From contig NZ_JACBGE010000023.1 in NCBI RefSeq assembly GCF_021401345.1, positions 1-64,000 of the forward strand: a DNA stretch of 64,000 nt, written 5' to 3'. Below, piece by piece: positions 1 to 10,621 of the stretch (position 1 is the first letter of the stretch; each line of letters begins with the position of its first letter). The position numbers were made by a program, and so were the translations under genes. The notes beneath the pieces were generated by a model, which searched no databases, was not told the origin of the DNA, and saw nothing but the letters and a program-made list of their open reading frames with translations. The DNA comes from Hydrogenophaga sp. NFH-34. Lineage in GTDB: Bacteria > Pseudomonadota > Gammaproteobacteria > Burkholderiales > Burkholderiaceae_C.

Positions 1-121
1 CGAATCGCAGATTTGAAAGTGAACAGGAAAGTCAATGAAATCAACGATCTACCAACACCACCTCCGCGCCAGTGCTAGCTTTTCGTACCGTCACTTATTG
101 CACTGAAAACGAGGAGACCCC
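1..121. mobile_element. Terminal inverted repeat of an IS1071-like Tn3-family element
   Basis: Read on the minus strand from base 121, the sequence begins GGGGTCTCCTCGTTTTCAGT and continues through about 110 bp that I recognise from memory as the long terminal inverted repeat of IS1071 (Tn3 family, about 3.2 kb, common around catabolic genes in Comamonadaceae). The GGGG end at 118-121 is typical of Tn3-family tips. The composition changes sharply at 121/122 from moderate GC to very GC-rich coding sequence. The transposase would lie upstream of the window. A 5-bp target duplication would be bases 122-126, but its partner is outside the window. Confidence 0.75.
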
Positions 122-1044
122 GCGGCCACCTGGCGATGAGTGGCTTTATCGGGCTGGCGCTGCAGCAAATCCTGCCGGTCGGCTGGGCCTTTGGCGGGCT
201 GTTGCTGCTGCGCGCCTGCTCGGGCCTGTTCTACGCGGCGGTGCCGGCCACCGGAGCCGCCCTGATCGCCGACCACGTGCCCCCGGGCGCGCGCACCCGC
301 GCCCTGGCCGGCCTGGGCGCTGCCAGCGCGCTGGGGCTGATCGCCGGGCCGGGACTGACCGCGGGGCTGGCCGGCGCCGGGTTGCTGTTGCCGGTGGCCC
401 TGCCGGCGGCGCTGCCGTTCCTGGCCTGGCTGGTGATGGCGTGGTGGCTGCCGCGCGATGCCGCTGCACCCGCCGCCGTGGTGGCGCCCCCCGCCTGGCG
501 CGATGCCCGCCTGCGGCGCCCCGTCGCTGTCGCCTTCTGCGCCATGCTGTGCGTCAGCATCGCGCAGGTTTCGGTCGGTTTCTTCGCGCTGGACCGCCTG
601 CACCTGGACCCCGCCGCCGCCGGGCGGACGGCCGGCATCGCCCTCACCGGGGTGGGCCTGGCGCTCGTGCTGGCGCAACTGGTGCTGCGTGCCCTGGTGT
701 GGCCGGCCGCGCGCTGGATCGGGCTGGGCGCTGCGGTGTCGGCGGTCGGGTTCGGCTCGGTCGCTTTCGCCCAGGGGCCGCTGGCGCTCTGGCTGGGCTA
801 TTTCGTGGCCGCCTTCGGCATGGGCTGGGTCTTTCCCTCGGTGGCGGGTCTGGCGGCCGATGCCGTGCAGGCCGGCGAGCAGGGGGCCGCTGCGGGCGCC
901 GTGGCCGCCGCGCATGGCTGGGGCATGATCCTGGGCCCGCTGCTGGGCACCGCGGTGTACGGGCTGGACATCCGGGCACCCTATGCGCTCATGGCGCTTG
1001 TCCTGGCCGGTGTCGCGCTGGGGCTGCGCCGGGCGCTCCGCTGA
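122..1044 (+). pseudogene. MFS transporter, 5' end removed by the transposon junction
   Basis: The reading frame is open across the junction but codes for MFS protein only after about base 122; the first usable ATG is at 136, giving 302 residues. A typical MFS drug or sugar exporter has about 390-400 residues and 12 membrane segments. The visible part starts in the TM2 region (GHLAMSGFIGLAL), then shows the RACSG..AA...IADHVPPGARTRAL segment and about ten hydrophobic helices ending at a normal C-terminus. The first one or two helices are missing, so transport is probably lost. It does not overlap the next gene, which runs towards it on the other strand. The substrate cannot be told. Confidence 0.8.
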
Positions 1045-1067
1045 GCGCGGCGCGCGCGCCCGGCGGG

Positions 1068-1786
1068 TCAGCCGCCCTGCCGGATCGCCGCCACCGTGCG
1101 GTTCATGGCGTGGCGCACCACGTGGCTGTAGAGCCAGCGTTTCGGGCCCGACAGATTGCTGCCGTGGCGGGTGTAGAAATCGTCGGGGGCGTCGAAGCGC
1201 CCGAAGTCCTGGCGGATGCCTTCGCGCTGGATGTAGGTATCGGTTCCCCGCCAGTCCACGCCCGGGGCCTGCAGGTCGGGCGTGGCCGCGCCGTAGCCGC
1301 AGAACGCGCCCTGGTGCGTGCGAAAGCGCCGTTGCAGGGCGCCCAGGTAGGCGCTGTCGAGGATGAAGCCTTCGAGGTTCACCCACCGGCCCGCGTGCCA
1401 GACCTCCACCCAGCTGTGGATGATCTCCGGCGGCGCGAACCGGTAGGCCAGGCCGGTGATGGCGCCTTTTTGCAGCGCCTTGTCGATGGTGAAGCCGTGG
1501 AAGCGGCAGGGCAGACCCAGCGCCCGCAGCAGGGCCATCAGCAGCGTGCCCTTGGTGTTGCACTGGCCGATGCCGTCGGCCAGCACCGCCGAGGCCGGCA
1601 GCTCGTCCGACGCGTTGTAGCCGAAGGCCACTTCGTCGCGCACGAAGCCGTAGGCGGCGCCGATGCGTTCGTAGGCCGACAGCGTGCGCCAGCCGCGTTC
1701 GTTCACCAGGCGCTCGATGGCTGGGTGGTTGAAGTCCAGCAGCGGTGTGGTCGCCAGGTGCGCCGGGCCGGGGTCGGTGGTGGCCG

Positions 1787-1790
<4 letters not shown>
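1068..1790 (-). CDS. Transglutaminase-like cysteine peptidase domain protein
   Basis: A 240-residue cytoplasmic protein with a transglutaminase-like (papain fold) core. The Cys of the motif GIGQCNTKGTLLMALLRALG (about residues 73-92) is the likely nucleophile, HSWVEVWHAGRWVNLE supplies the His, and the Asp lies downstream in FILDSAYLG. The family is known as bacterial transglutaminase-like proteins of unknown substrate. The start ATG at 1790 overlaps the stop of the upstream P-type ATPase in an ATGA junction, so the two are translationally coupled and probably cotranscribed from the metal-responsive promoter near 4.2 kb. Its role in metal resistance is not established; the coupling is what I see. 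Confidence 0.75.
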
Positions 1791-4156
<2,366 letters not shown>

Positions 4157-4178
4157 GGTGCAGCCTCGCTTCAGGGGT

Positions 4179-4209
4179 ATTGAAAACCCTGAAGTGACTA
4201 CAAGGTCAA
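4179..4209 (-). promoter_or_regulatory. MerR-family metal promoter of the zntA-like gene
   Basis: On the minus strand a -35 box TTGACC (4204-4209) and a -10-like TTCAAT (4179-4184) are separated by 19 bp, the overlong spacer typical of MerR-activated promoters. The spacer contains the imperfect dyad CCTTGTAGT-C-ACTTCAGGG (4187-4205), close to ZntR/CadR/PbrR operators as known for this family. It sits 23 bp before the start codon of the ATPase. Confidence 0.8.
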
Positions 4210-4236
4210 GCCCGCCCTGGAGCCCGCCCGCAGCGG

Positions 4237-5184
4237 TCAGCGCGGGACGGCGTGAGGGCGGCCGCGCAGCCGTCCCCACCAGGGCCGCAGCCAGCCCCCG
4301 GCGCTGACCATGAAGATGCCCAGCAGCACCAGGGCGCTGCCCGCGAGGAAGCTCGCTTCCAGCGGTTCGCCCAGCAGCCAGATGCCCAGCAGCACGCCGA
4401 ACACCGGTGTCAGAAAGGAAAACACCCCCAGCCGCGAGGCCAGGTAGTGCCGCAGCAGCCAGAACCACACCAGAAAGCTGGCGAACGACACCACCACGGC
4501 CTGGAAGGCAAAGTGGCCCAGCGTGTGCGCGTTCAGGGCGAAGTGGGACTGCCCGGTCAGCCAGGCGGCCGGCACCAGCAGCGCAAAGGCGCACAGCAGC
4601 TGGTAGAGCAGGGTTTCCGCCGCCGGCGCGGTCGACAGGGTGGTGCAGCGGATGGTGACCGTGGTGGCGCCCCACGACGCGCCGGCCAGCAGGGCCAGCA
4701 GATCGCCCAGCAGCACCGGGCCGCCCAGCGCCTGGGCGCCCGGTCCGCGCGAGAGGAAGGCGATGGCGATGCCCGCGAACGCGACCGAGATGCCGGTCCA
4801 TTGCAGCGCGTCCAGCCGCTCCGAGGGCAGGCGCCACTGCAGGCCCAGGGCGGCGAACAGCGGTGCCGTGTAGAGGAACACCACCACGTGCGAGGCGTGC
4901 GTCAGCTGCAGCGCTGCGGCCACCAGCAGGTATTCGAGCGCGAACAGCGCCCCCACCACCAGGCCGGGGCCCCAGTGCGCACGCTGCAGCACGACGCGTT
5001 CGCCGCGCAGGCGCATCCAGCCCACCAGCAGCAGCGCCGCCACCGCCGAGCGCAGGCCCACCATCAGCATGGGGCTGGCCTGGCCGGCGACGGCCTTGAG
5101 CGAGATCTGCTGCAGGCTCCACAGCAGGCACAGCGAGAGCATGAGCAGGCTGGCGCGGGCGTCCAGCGGTTGGCGGGTGTCCAT
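4237..5184 (-). CDS. EamA/DMT-family transporter
   Basis: A 315-residue integral membrane protein with about ten hydrophobic segments arranged as two EamA repeats (roughly residues 12-145 and 160-295). The family exports metabolites and amino acids; the substrate is unknown. The second repeat has the usual SFLTPVFGVLLGIWLLGEPL signature. The start ATG at 5184 gives a protein of usual family length; the longer open frame upstream has no family sequence. It is divergent from an AraC regulator, with a 10-bp-arm inverted repeat between the two, so regulation by that neighbour is likely. Confidence 0.85.
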   Translation of the reverse strand: MDTRQPLDARASLLMLSLCLLWSLQQISLKAVAGQASPMLMVGLRSAVAALLLVGWMRLRGERVVLQRAHWGPGLVVGALFALEYLLVAAALQLTHASHVVVFLYTAPLFAALGLQWRLPSERLDALQWTGISVAFAGIAIAFLSRGPGAQALGGPVLLGDLLALLAGASWGATTVTIRCTTLSTAPAAETLLYQLLCAFALLVPAAWLTGQSHFALNAHTLGHFAFQAVVVSFASFLVWFWLLRHYLASRLGVFSFLTPVFGVLLGIWLLGEPLEASFLAGSALVLLGIFMVSAGGWLRPWWGRLRGRPHAVPR

Positions 5185-5243
5185 GAACAAAAACAGGCGA
5201 TCGGCGAAAGGAGCGCCATTGTCCGCGTGGCGAGTTGGCAGCA

Positions 5244-5270
5244 GCCATCGATTTCCCGACAATCGATGGC
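5244..5270. promoter_or_regulatory. Inverted repeat between divergent eamA-type and araC-type genes
   Basis: GCCATCGATT (5244-5253) and AATCGATGGC (5261-5270) form a perfect 10-bp inverted repeat around a 7-bp spacer, in the 136-bp gap between the divergent transporter and AraC-family genes. Position and symmetry suggest the regulator's operator; a role for this exact repeat is inferred. Confidence 0.5.
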
Positions 5271-5320
5271 GGCTTTCCGCCGTTGTGTCCTTCTGCCGCC
5301 CCACCGCCGCCCCAGACGCC

Positions 5321-6160
5321 ATGCCGACCCCCCGCCGCGCGCCGCTGGCGCCCAGCCTGCACCAGCCGCCCTACCGCGACGCCCTGCCCGCGGCCATGGT
5401 GTTCCGCACCGCGCAGATGCCGGCGCGCGCCGTCTACCCGCAGCACCGCCATGCGTGGGGGGAGTTCGTCTATTCGTTCAGCGGCGTGATCGAGGTGGCG
5501 CTGGCCGACCGGCATTTCATGGCGCCGCCGCAGTTCGGCATCTGGCTGCCGCCGGGGGTGGAACACCGGGGTTCCAACCGGCAGGCGGCGGTGCACAGCT
5601 CGCTGTACGTCAGCCCCGAACTCTGCGGCCCGTTGCCGGCCGAGGCGGGCGTCATCGCCGTCAGCCCGCTCATGCGCGCCCTGCTCGACCACCTGCGCAG
5701 CGGTGCGGCGGCCGGCCCGGTGCTGGCGCTCAGCGCGGAGCAGCAGCGCCTGCTGCAGGTGCTGGTCGACCAGATCGGCCACGCGCGCCGCGTGGGCAGC
5801 TACCTGCCGCAGTCGGGTGACGTGGCGCTGGGGGCGCTGCTGCAATGGCTGCAGGAACACCCGGCCGACAGCCGCTCCCTGGCCGAACTGGCTGGCCAGT
5901 TCCACAGCACCGAACGCACGCTCAGCCGCCGCTGCCAGCGCGATCTGGGCATGTCGTTCGCCGAATGGCGCCAGCGCCTGCGCGTCATCAAGGCCCTGCC
6001 CCGGCTCGACGCCGGTGAGAAGGTCGAAAGCATCGCCTTCGACCTGGGCTATGCCGGCGCCTCGGCCTTCACCGCCATGTTCCGCCGCATGACCGGCCTC
6101 AGCCCCGACGAGCACCGCCGCGCCGGCCGTGCCGCCGGGCACGGCACGCTGCGTGCTTGA
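5321..6160 (+). CDS. AraC-family transcriptional regulator
   Basis: A 279-residue regulator with an N-terminal cupin-type sensing domain (PQHRHAWGEFVYSFSG, then LPPGVEH, about residues 41-88) and a C-terminal AraC DNA-binding domain with two helix-turn-helix units (SLAELAGQFHSTERTLSRRC and VESIAFDLGYAGASAFTAMF, about 188-262). It resembles the short cupin-AraC regulators that control adjacent efflux genes. It is divergent from the EamA transporter and probably regulates it. The start ATG at 5321 gives the full cupin domain; upstream in-frame sequence shows no homology. The downstream YitT gene follows almost directly. Confidence 0.85.
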   Translation: MPTPRRAPLAPSLHQPPYRDALPAAMVFRTAQMPARAVYPQHRHAWGEFVYSFSGVIEVALADRHFMAPPQFGIWLPPGVEHRGSNRQAAVHSSLYVSPELCGPLPAEAGVIAVSPLMRALLDHLRSGAAAGPVLALSAEQQRLLQVLVDQIGHARRVGSYLPQSGDVALGALLQWLQEHPADSRSLAELAGQFHSTERTLSRRCQRDLGMSFAEWRQRLRVIKALPRLDAGEKVESIAFDLGYAGASAFTAMFRRMTGLSPDEHRRAGRAAGHGTLRA

Positions 6161-6168
6161 TCCCGCGC

Positions 6169-6783
6169 ATGACCCCACCCGCCCCGCCCCCCATGCGCCA
6201 TTCCTGGCTCGACGACATGCACGCCCTCGTGGCCGGCTCCCTGTTCGTGGCGCTGGGCATGACCATGTTCGGCCACGCCGGCCTGCTCACCGGCGGCGTG
6301 GCGGGCGTGGCCTTCCTGGCCAGCTACGCCACGGGCGGGAACTTCGGCCTGTTCTTCTTTCTGTTCAGCCTGCCGTTCTTCGTGCTCTCGTGGTTCCGGC
6401 TCGGGGCCGAATTCACCTTCAAGAGTTTTGGCGCGGTGGCGCTGGTGTCGGCCTGCACCGCCGTGGCGCCCAAAGTGGTGCGTTTCGAGTTCATCAACCC
6501 CTGGGTGGCGTCGGTCGTGGGCGGTTTTCTGATCGGCTTCGGCCTGCTGGCCCTGCTGCGCCACCACGCCAGCGTGGGCGGCGTCAACATCCTGGCGCAA
6601 TGGCTGCAGCAGGCCCGGGGCCTGAGCGCCGGCAAGGTGCAAATGTCGGTGGACATCGTCGTCGTGCTCGCCGCCCTGGTGGTGGTGCCGCCCGTGCGCG
6701 TGGCGCAGTCCGTGGTGGGTGCGGTGGCCATCGGTGCCATCCTCGCGCTCAACCACCGGCCGGGGCGTTATCTCGGCGTGTAG
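6169..6783 (+). CDS. YitT-family (DUF161) membrane protein
   Basis: A 204-residue inner-membrane protein with five or six hydrophobic segments. It has the family's GGVAGVAFL-ASYATGGNFGLFFFLFSLPFF start and the Gly-rich VGGVNILAQWLQQ stretch (about residue 140). YitT/DUF161 proteins are widespread with no settled function. Start choice is uncertain: ATG 6169 is used, TTG 6157 would overlap the araC stop, and ATG 6193 is also possible. The gene lies immediately after the AraC regulator and may be cotranscribed with it. It lacks the C-terminal DUF2179 domain of longer YitT proteins. Confidence 0.8.
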   Translation: MTPPAPPPMRHSWLDDMHALVAGSLFVALGMTMFGHAGLLTGGVAGVAFLASYATGGNFGLFFFLFSLPFFVLSWFRLGAEFTFKSFGAVALVSACTAVAPKVVRFEFINPWVASVVGGFLIGFGLLALLRHHASVGGVNILAQWLQQARGLSAGKVQMSVDIVVVLAALVVVPPVRVAQSVVGAVAIGAILALNHRPGRYLGV

Positions 6784-6864
6784 GGCCGGCGCGGAGCGCC
6801 GCCTGCGCCGGGGCCTGTCGCCTGGCAGGTCGGTGCCCGCCGTGTCCCGGCGTCCTTTTGTGCC

Positions 6865-7356
6865 ATGCTGAGCGGCATGAACTTCGCCACCGCCCCCGAT
6901 GCCGCCGTCGCCGTGCGCTGGATCGCCGCGTTCGAAGCGCTCAAGGGCACCGTGGTGCTGCTGGCGGCGTCCGGGGTGCTGACGTTCGTGCACCACGACC
7001 TGCACGCGCTGGCGGCCCGCCTGATGGCGCACGCCCACCTCAACCCTGCCGCGCACTACCCGGGCGTGTGGCTGGCCGCCATCGACCAGCTGCAGAACAC
7101 CCGCGTGCTCTGGCTGGCCCTGGGCGCCCTGGCCTATGCCAGCCTGCGTTTTGCCGAGGCCTGGGGCCTGTTTTTCCGCAAAACCTGGGCCGAACTGCTG
7201 GCCGCCGGCAGCGGTGCCGTGTACGTGCCCTTCGAAGTGGCCGAACTCGTGCGGCACCCTGGTGCGCTGAGCGCCGCGCTGCTGCTCGCCAATCTGGCGG
7301 TGGTGGCGATCATGCTGCGGGCGCTGTGGCGCCGGCGCGCGGCTGGCGCGCTCTGA
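6865..7356 (+). CDS. DUF2127 membrane protein
   Basis: A 163-residue protein with four predicted membrane segments and the DUF2127 pattern RWIAAFEALKGTVVLLAASG near the N-terminus, HLNPAAHYPG in the middle and LRFAEAWGLFF...WAELLAAGSG towards the end. Function is unknown in the family. The start may be 6865 or the ATG at 6877. It stands alone, 81 bp after yitT on the same strand. Confidence 0.75.
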   Translation: MLSGMNFATAPDAAVAVRWIAAFEALKGTVVLLAASGVLTFVHHDLHALAARLMAHAHLNPAAHYPGVWLAAIDQLQNTRVLWLALGALAYASLRFAEAWGLFFRKTWAELLAAGSGAVYVPFEVAELVRHPGALSAALLLANLAVVAIMLRALWRRRAAGAL

Positions 7357-7480
7357 GCGGCCGGGTGTGACCCGGGCGGCGCCCTCACCCATTTGGGCGA
7401 TGGACGGGATAGGGGGTTGCCGGTAACTTGGGCGCACCTGCTCCGCCTATTCACCCTTCCCACTGACCCCCGCTTGTCCG

Positions 7481-7849
7481 ATGTTTCTTCCCGATACCCT
7501 CTACATCCAGGTCTTCGCCCACCGCTTCGTCGCCAGCAACATCGACTCGGGCGTCGTGCGTGAAGTTCCGCGCGATCCGCAGTCGGTGTCGCCGCGCATG
7601 CTGATCGGGGCCTTCGCGGTGGCGGCGGGGGAGCTGTCGGCGCTGGTGAAGACCGTTCGCCGCGGGCTGTGGGCGCCCGTGATGCTGAGGCACCCGATGG
7701 AGCGCATCGAAGGCGGTCTGACCGAGGTCGAGCACCGGGTGTTTCTGGAACTGGGCCGGGGTGCCGGGGCTGCGCGCGTCGGGGTGCACACCGGTGCCGT
7801 GCTGGCCGGCGACGCGGTGCGCGAGGCGATCCGCGCCTACCCACATTGA
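7481..7849 (+). CDS. YjaA-like stress protein
   Basis: A 122-residue soluble protein. From memory it aligns with Escherichia coli YjaA: TLYIQVFAHRFVASNIDSG at the start, RMLIGAFAVAAGELSALVKTV in the middle and EGGLTEVEHRVFLELGRGAGA towards the end match that small stress-response family. No catalytic motif is visible and the biochemical role is unknown. It stands alone between DUF2127 and a small convergent gene, with no operon partner. Confidence 0.6.
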   Translation: MFLPDTLYIQVFAHRFVASNIDSGVVREVPRDPQSVSPRMLIGAFAVAAGELSALVKTVRRGLWAPVMLRHPMERIEGGLTEVEHRVFLELGRGAGAARVGVHTGAVLAGDAVREAIRAYPH

Positions 7850-7899
7850 GGTGCCAAAGGCCGATTCACCCAGGCTGAGGCGGTCGGCCCCGGGGCCGC

Positions 7900-8109
7900 T
7901 CAGGCAAGCCTGATCGCGCCCTCGTTCAGGTAACGCTTGAACTCCGTCAACGGCATGGCGGCGACACCGTGCGTGTCGCCATCGAGCCAGCTCAGGGTGG
8001 CTTCGGTGTGGGTGGTTTCGATGTCCACCGGGCCGCACGGGATGGGGATCATGGGGCCGTCGCCGGGGCGGAATTCCACGGTGCCAACGATGTTTCCGGT
8101 CTGTGTCAT
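7900..8109 (-). CDS. Small conserved hypothetical protein
   Basis: A 69-residue protein starting MTQTGNIVGTVEF (ATG at 8109, preceded on the minus strand by an AAGGAGA-like ribosome site 6-12 bp upstream). It has no Cys-rich or membrane segment and looks like a small beta-rich domain (PIPCGPVDIETTHTEATLSW). I do not recognise the family, though similar short ORFs occur in Comamonadaceae. It lies tail-to-tail with the YjaA-like gene. Confidence 0.6.
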   Translation of the reverse strand: MTQTGNIVGTVEFRPGDGPMIPIPCGPVDIETTHTEATLSWLDGDTHGVAAMPLTEFKRYLNEGAIRLA

Positions 8110-8235
8110 GAAGGTCTCCTTGCTGTTGAAGACCATTCTGTGGCCAGTGTGGCCGCGGGACCATCAGACACCAAGCAACCGGGCGGTCAGCGGTGTCCTA
8201 CGCCGGGGGTGGGCCCGGTGCAGGCGGCGCAAAGC

Positions 8236-8652
8236 TCAGCCGCGCGCCTTCTTCGCGATGCGGTCCCAGTCTCTCAGGGTCTGTTGCAGGCGGTTCCTGG
8301 CGTCGGTGTGGCTCTCGCGGAAGGTGGTGGTCAGGCGCTGGCGCAAAGGATCGTCGGGCGGTGGCGCGCCCAGCGCCTTGAGCCGGTCGATGACCAGCAT
8401 CACGCTCTGGAAGTTGCCGGCCTGCAGCGCCAGCGTCAGGGGGGTCTGCCCGTCGGGCGCCGCATCGGACACGTCGGCGCCGTGTTCGATCATGTGCTTC
8501 ACCAGGCTGGCCTTGCCGGCCGCGCAGGCCCAGTGCAGCGGCACCAGGCCGCCCTCAAGCCGCGCGTTGAAATCGGCGCCGGGCGCGAGCTGTTCCGCGG
8601 CCAGAGGCCAGCCGGAGGCTTTGATCATTTGCTGGAATTGCCAGGAAGACAT
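8236..8652 (-). CDS. Ankyrin-repeat protein
   Basis: A 138-residue protein containing about two ankyrin repeats: GLVPLHWACAAGKASLVKHMIEHGADVS and GQTPLTLALQAGNFQSVMLVIDRL (roughly residues 38-90), followed by a helical, charged C-terminus. Ankyrin repeats mediate protein-protein contacts; the partner is unknown. The start ATG at 8652 (MSSWQFQQMIK) is preferred over the more distal in-frame ATGs because the upstream residues are low complexity. There is no signal peptide. Confidence 0.75.
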   Translation of the reverse strand: MSSWQFQQMIKASGWPLAAEQLAPGADFNARLEGGLVPLHWACAAGKASLVKHMIEHGADVSDAAPDGQTPLTLALQAGNFQSVMLVIDRLKALGAPPPDDPLRQRLTTTFRESHTDARNRLQQTLRDWDRIAKKARG

Positions 8653-8804
8653 GGGCGGAGCGTGTGAAGAGGGAGGGTGCCGAGCGTACGCCATGGCGTC
8701 GCTCCGGTGGGCTCCACCGGTTTCAAGCGGGGCACGGGAGGTGCCAGCCTGAACGGATGGCCCTGCATAATGAAGGGTTTTTATCATGCAACTCATAATG
8801 TTGC

Positions 8805-9278
8805 ATGAAACAAAACAGCCAGTTGTCCGACGTGTTGCATGTGCTGCTGCACATGGCCGAGAGCGAAACGCCGCTGACGTCCGAAACCCTGGCCCTGGCC
8901 ATGCAGACCCACCCGGTGGTGCTGCGCCGGCTCATGGGCGGGTTGCGCGAGGCGGGTTTTGTCGGGTCGGCCAGGGGGCATGGCGGTGGCTGGGTGCTGA
9001 CCTGTTCGCTGGACCAGGTGACCCTGCGCGACGTCCACGAAGCGCTGGGCGCACCGGCGCTGGTGTCGCTGGGCTTCCGCGAAGACCGGCCCGAATGCCT
9101 GGTGGCGCAGGCGGTCAATGACGCGCTGAGCGGCGCGGTGCAGGCGGCCGAGGCCGCCCTGCTGCAACGTCTGGACGGGGTGACGCTGGCCACGCTGTCG
9201 CGCGATTTCCATCAACGCCTGTTGGTTCGCGGGGCGCACCCCCGCCGGCCCGAGGAGCACTTGCATGATCTCCATTGA
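8805..9278 (+). CDS. Rrf2-family transcriptional regulator
   Basis: A 157-residue winged-helix regulator. The N-terminal HTH (SDVLHVLLHMAESETPLTSE, TLALAMQTHPVVLRRLMGGL) and the GHGGGWVL wing identify Rrf2. The three-Cys Fe-S cluster site of IscR/NsrR is absent (only one Cys in the effector region), which places it with the YwnA-like subgroup. It overlaps the following flavoprotein gene by 14 bp, so it is cotranscribed with, and likely regulates, that gene. Confidence 0.85.
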   Translation: MKQNSQLSDVLHVLLHMAESETPLTSETLALAMQTHPVVLRRLMGGLREAGFVGSARGHGGGWVLTCSLDQVTLRDVHEALGAPALVSLGFREDRPECLVAQAVNDALSGAVQAAEAALLQRLDGVTLATLSRDFHQRLLVRGAHPRRPEEHLHDLH

Positions 9279-10161
9279 ATTCGCCGTCATCGGCGGCAGC
9301 TACGCCGGCATGTCGGCCGCCTTGCAACTGGCGCGGGCGCGCCGCCCGGTGCTGGTGGTGGACGCCGGCCAGCGCCGCAACCGCTTCGTCGACGAGGCCG
9401 GCGCCACGGCGCACGGCTTTCTGGGGCAGGACGGCCGCGCACCCGCTGCCATCGCGGCCGAAGCGCGCCAGCAACTGCTGGCCTACCCGAACGTGCGGTG
9501 GATCGACGGCCTGGCCGAAGACGCGCACCGCCGGCCTGATGGGCGCTTCGGCTTCCGCGTGGGCGGCACCGGGGTCAGCGCCGCGCGCCTGGTGCTCGCC
9601 ACCGGCTTGCGCGACGAAATGCCGCCCGTGCCCGGACTGGCCGAGCGCTGGGGCCGCAGCGTCTTCCATTGCCCGTACTGCCACGGCTACGAGCTGGAAG
9701 AGGGCGCGATCGGCGTCATCGCCACCTCGCCCATGGCCGTGCATCAGGCCGCCATGCTGCCCGACTGGGGCCCGACCACGCTGTTTCTCAACGAGGCCTT
9801 CACCCCGTCGCCCGACGAGCTGGCCCTGCTGGCCCGGCGCGGCACGCAGATCGAGCGCACCCCCGTGGCGCGCATCGACGGTGTGGCCGACGTGGTGCTG
9901 GCCGACGGCCGCCGCTGCGCCATGGCCGGTCTGTTCGCCCAGGCGCGGGTGCACATGGCCAGTCCGGTGGCCGAACAGCTCGGTTGCGCCTTTGAACAAG
10001 GGCCCATGGGCCCGTTCATCCAGGTGGACCGCATGGGCCAGACCAGCGTGCCCCACGTGTTTGCCTGCGGCGACGCCGCCCGCGCGGCCGGCAACGTGGC
10101 GCTGGCCGTGGGCGATGGGGCGATGACCGGCGCGGCGGCACACCGCTCGGTCATGTTCTGA
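9265..10161 (+). CDS. NAD(P)/FAD-dependent oxidoreductase, thioredoxin-reductase-like
   Basis: A 298-residue flavoprotein with the FAD-binding GGSYAGMSAALQLARARRPVL motif at the N-terminus, a redox dithiol CPYC (about residue 136) in FHCPYCHGYE, and the C-terminal FACGDAARAAGNVALAVGDG FAD signature. The size and CPYC site match thioredoxin-reductase-like proteins. The expected GxGxxA NAD(P)H site is weak here (GVIATSPMAVHQAA), so it may be a ferredoxin- or non-NADPH-dependent member. It is translationally coupled to the upstream Rrf2 gene. Confidence 0.85.
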   Translation: MISIEFAVIGGSYAGMSAALQLARARRPVLVVDAGQRRNRFVDEAGATAHGFLGQDGRAPAAIAAEARQQLLAYPNVRWIDGLAEDAHRRPDGRFGFRVGGTGVSAARLVLATGLRDEMPPVPGLAERWGRSVFHCPYCHGYELEEGAIGVIATSPMAVHQAAMLPDWGPTTLFLNEAFTPSPDELALLARRGTQIERTPVARIDGVADVVLADGRRCAMAGLFAQARVHMASPVAEQLGCAFEQGPMGPFIQVDRMGQTSVPHVFACGDAARAAGNVALAVGDGAMTGAAAHRSVMF

Positions 10162-10173
10162 GACCGCGCCGCC

Positions 10174-10201
10174 AAAAAAAGAAGGGCGCCCGAAGGCGCC
10201 C
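10174..10201 (-). terminator. Rho-independent terminator after the RRM gene
   Basis: The perfect 7-bp stem GGGCGCC/GGCGCCC (10184-10190 and 10195-10201) with a 4-base loop is followed on the minus strand by TTC and seven T (10174-10180). It ends transcription of the infA-type and RRM genes and lies between convergent genes. Confidence 0.85.
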
Positions 10202-10245
10202 TGCTGCGCAGGCCGGTGGCGGTGCACCGGCCGGGCGTCTGCCGG

Positions 10246-10542
10246 TCAGTACGGGCGGCGATCGCCGCCGGAACGGCCGCCACCCGAGCGGGATTCCATC
10301 GGGCGGGCCAGGTTGACGGTGATGCTGCGGCCCTGGACGGACATGCCGTTGAGCGCATCGATGGCGGCCTGCGCTTCGGCGGCGGTGGCCATCTCGACAA
10401 AGCCGAAGCCCTTGGAGCGGCCGCTGTCGCGGTCGATCACGACCTTGGCGGACTGGACGGTGCCGTAGCCCGAGAAATTGTGGGTCAGCGCGCTGTCGTC
10501 GACGGTATAGGGAAGGTTGCCGACATAGAGTTTTTGGGTCAT
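10246..10542 (-). CDS. RRM-type RNA-binding protein (cold-induced type)
   Basis: A 98-residue protein with a single RNA recognition motif: RNP2 LYVGNL (residues 5-10) and RNP1 KGFGFVEM (about 44-51), followed by a short Gly/Arg-rich tail (SRSGGGRSGGDRRPY). Such small RRM proteins bind RNA and are often cold-induced in cyanobacteria and betaproteobacteria. It lies 79 bp downstream of an IF-1 paralogue on the same strand and ends in a strong terminator, so the two are likely one cold-responsive transcript (inference). Confidence 0.9.
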   Translation of the reverse strand: MTQKLYVGNLPYTVDDSALTHNFSGYGTVQSAKVVIDRDSGRSKGFGFVEMATAAEAQAAIDALNGMSVQGRSITVNLARPMESRSGGGRSGGDRRPY

Positions 10543-10621
10543 GAATGCTTTCTGAAAAAGTCGAGGCGCTGCCGTACCAGATGGTCACCCATCCGGAGCA
10601 GGGCCAGGGGGGTGTGGCCGA

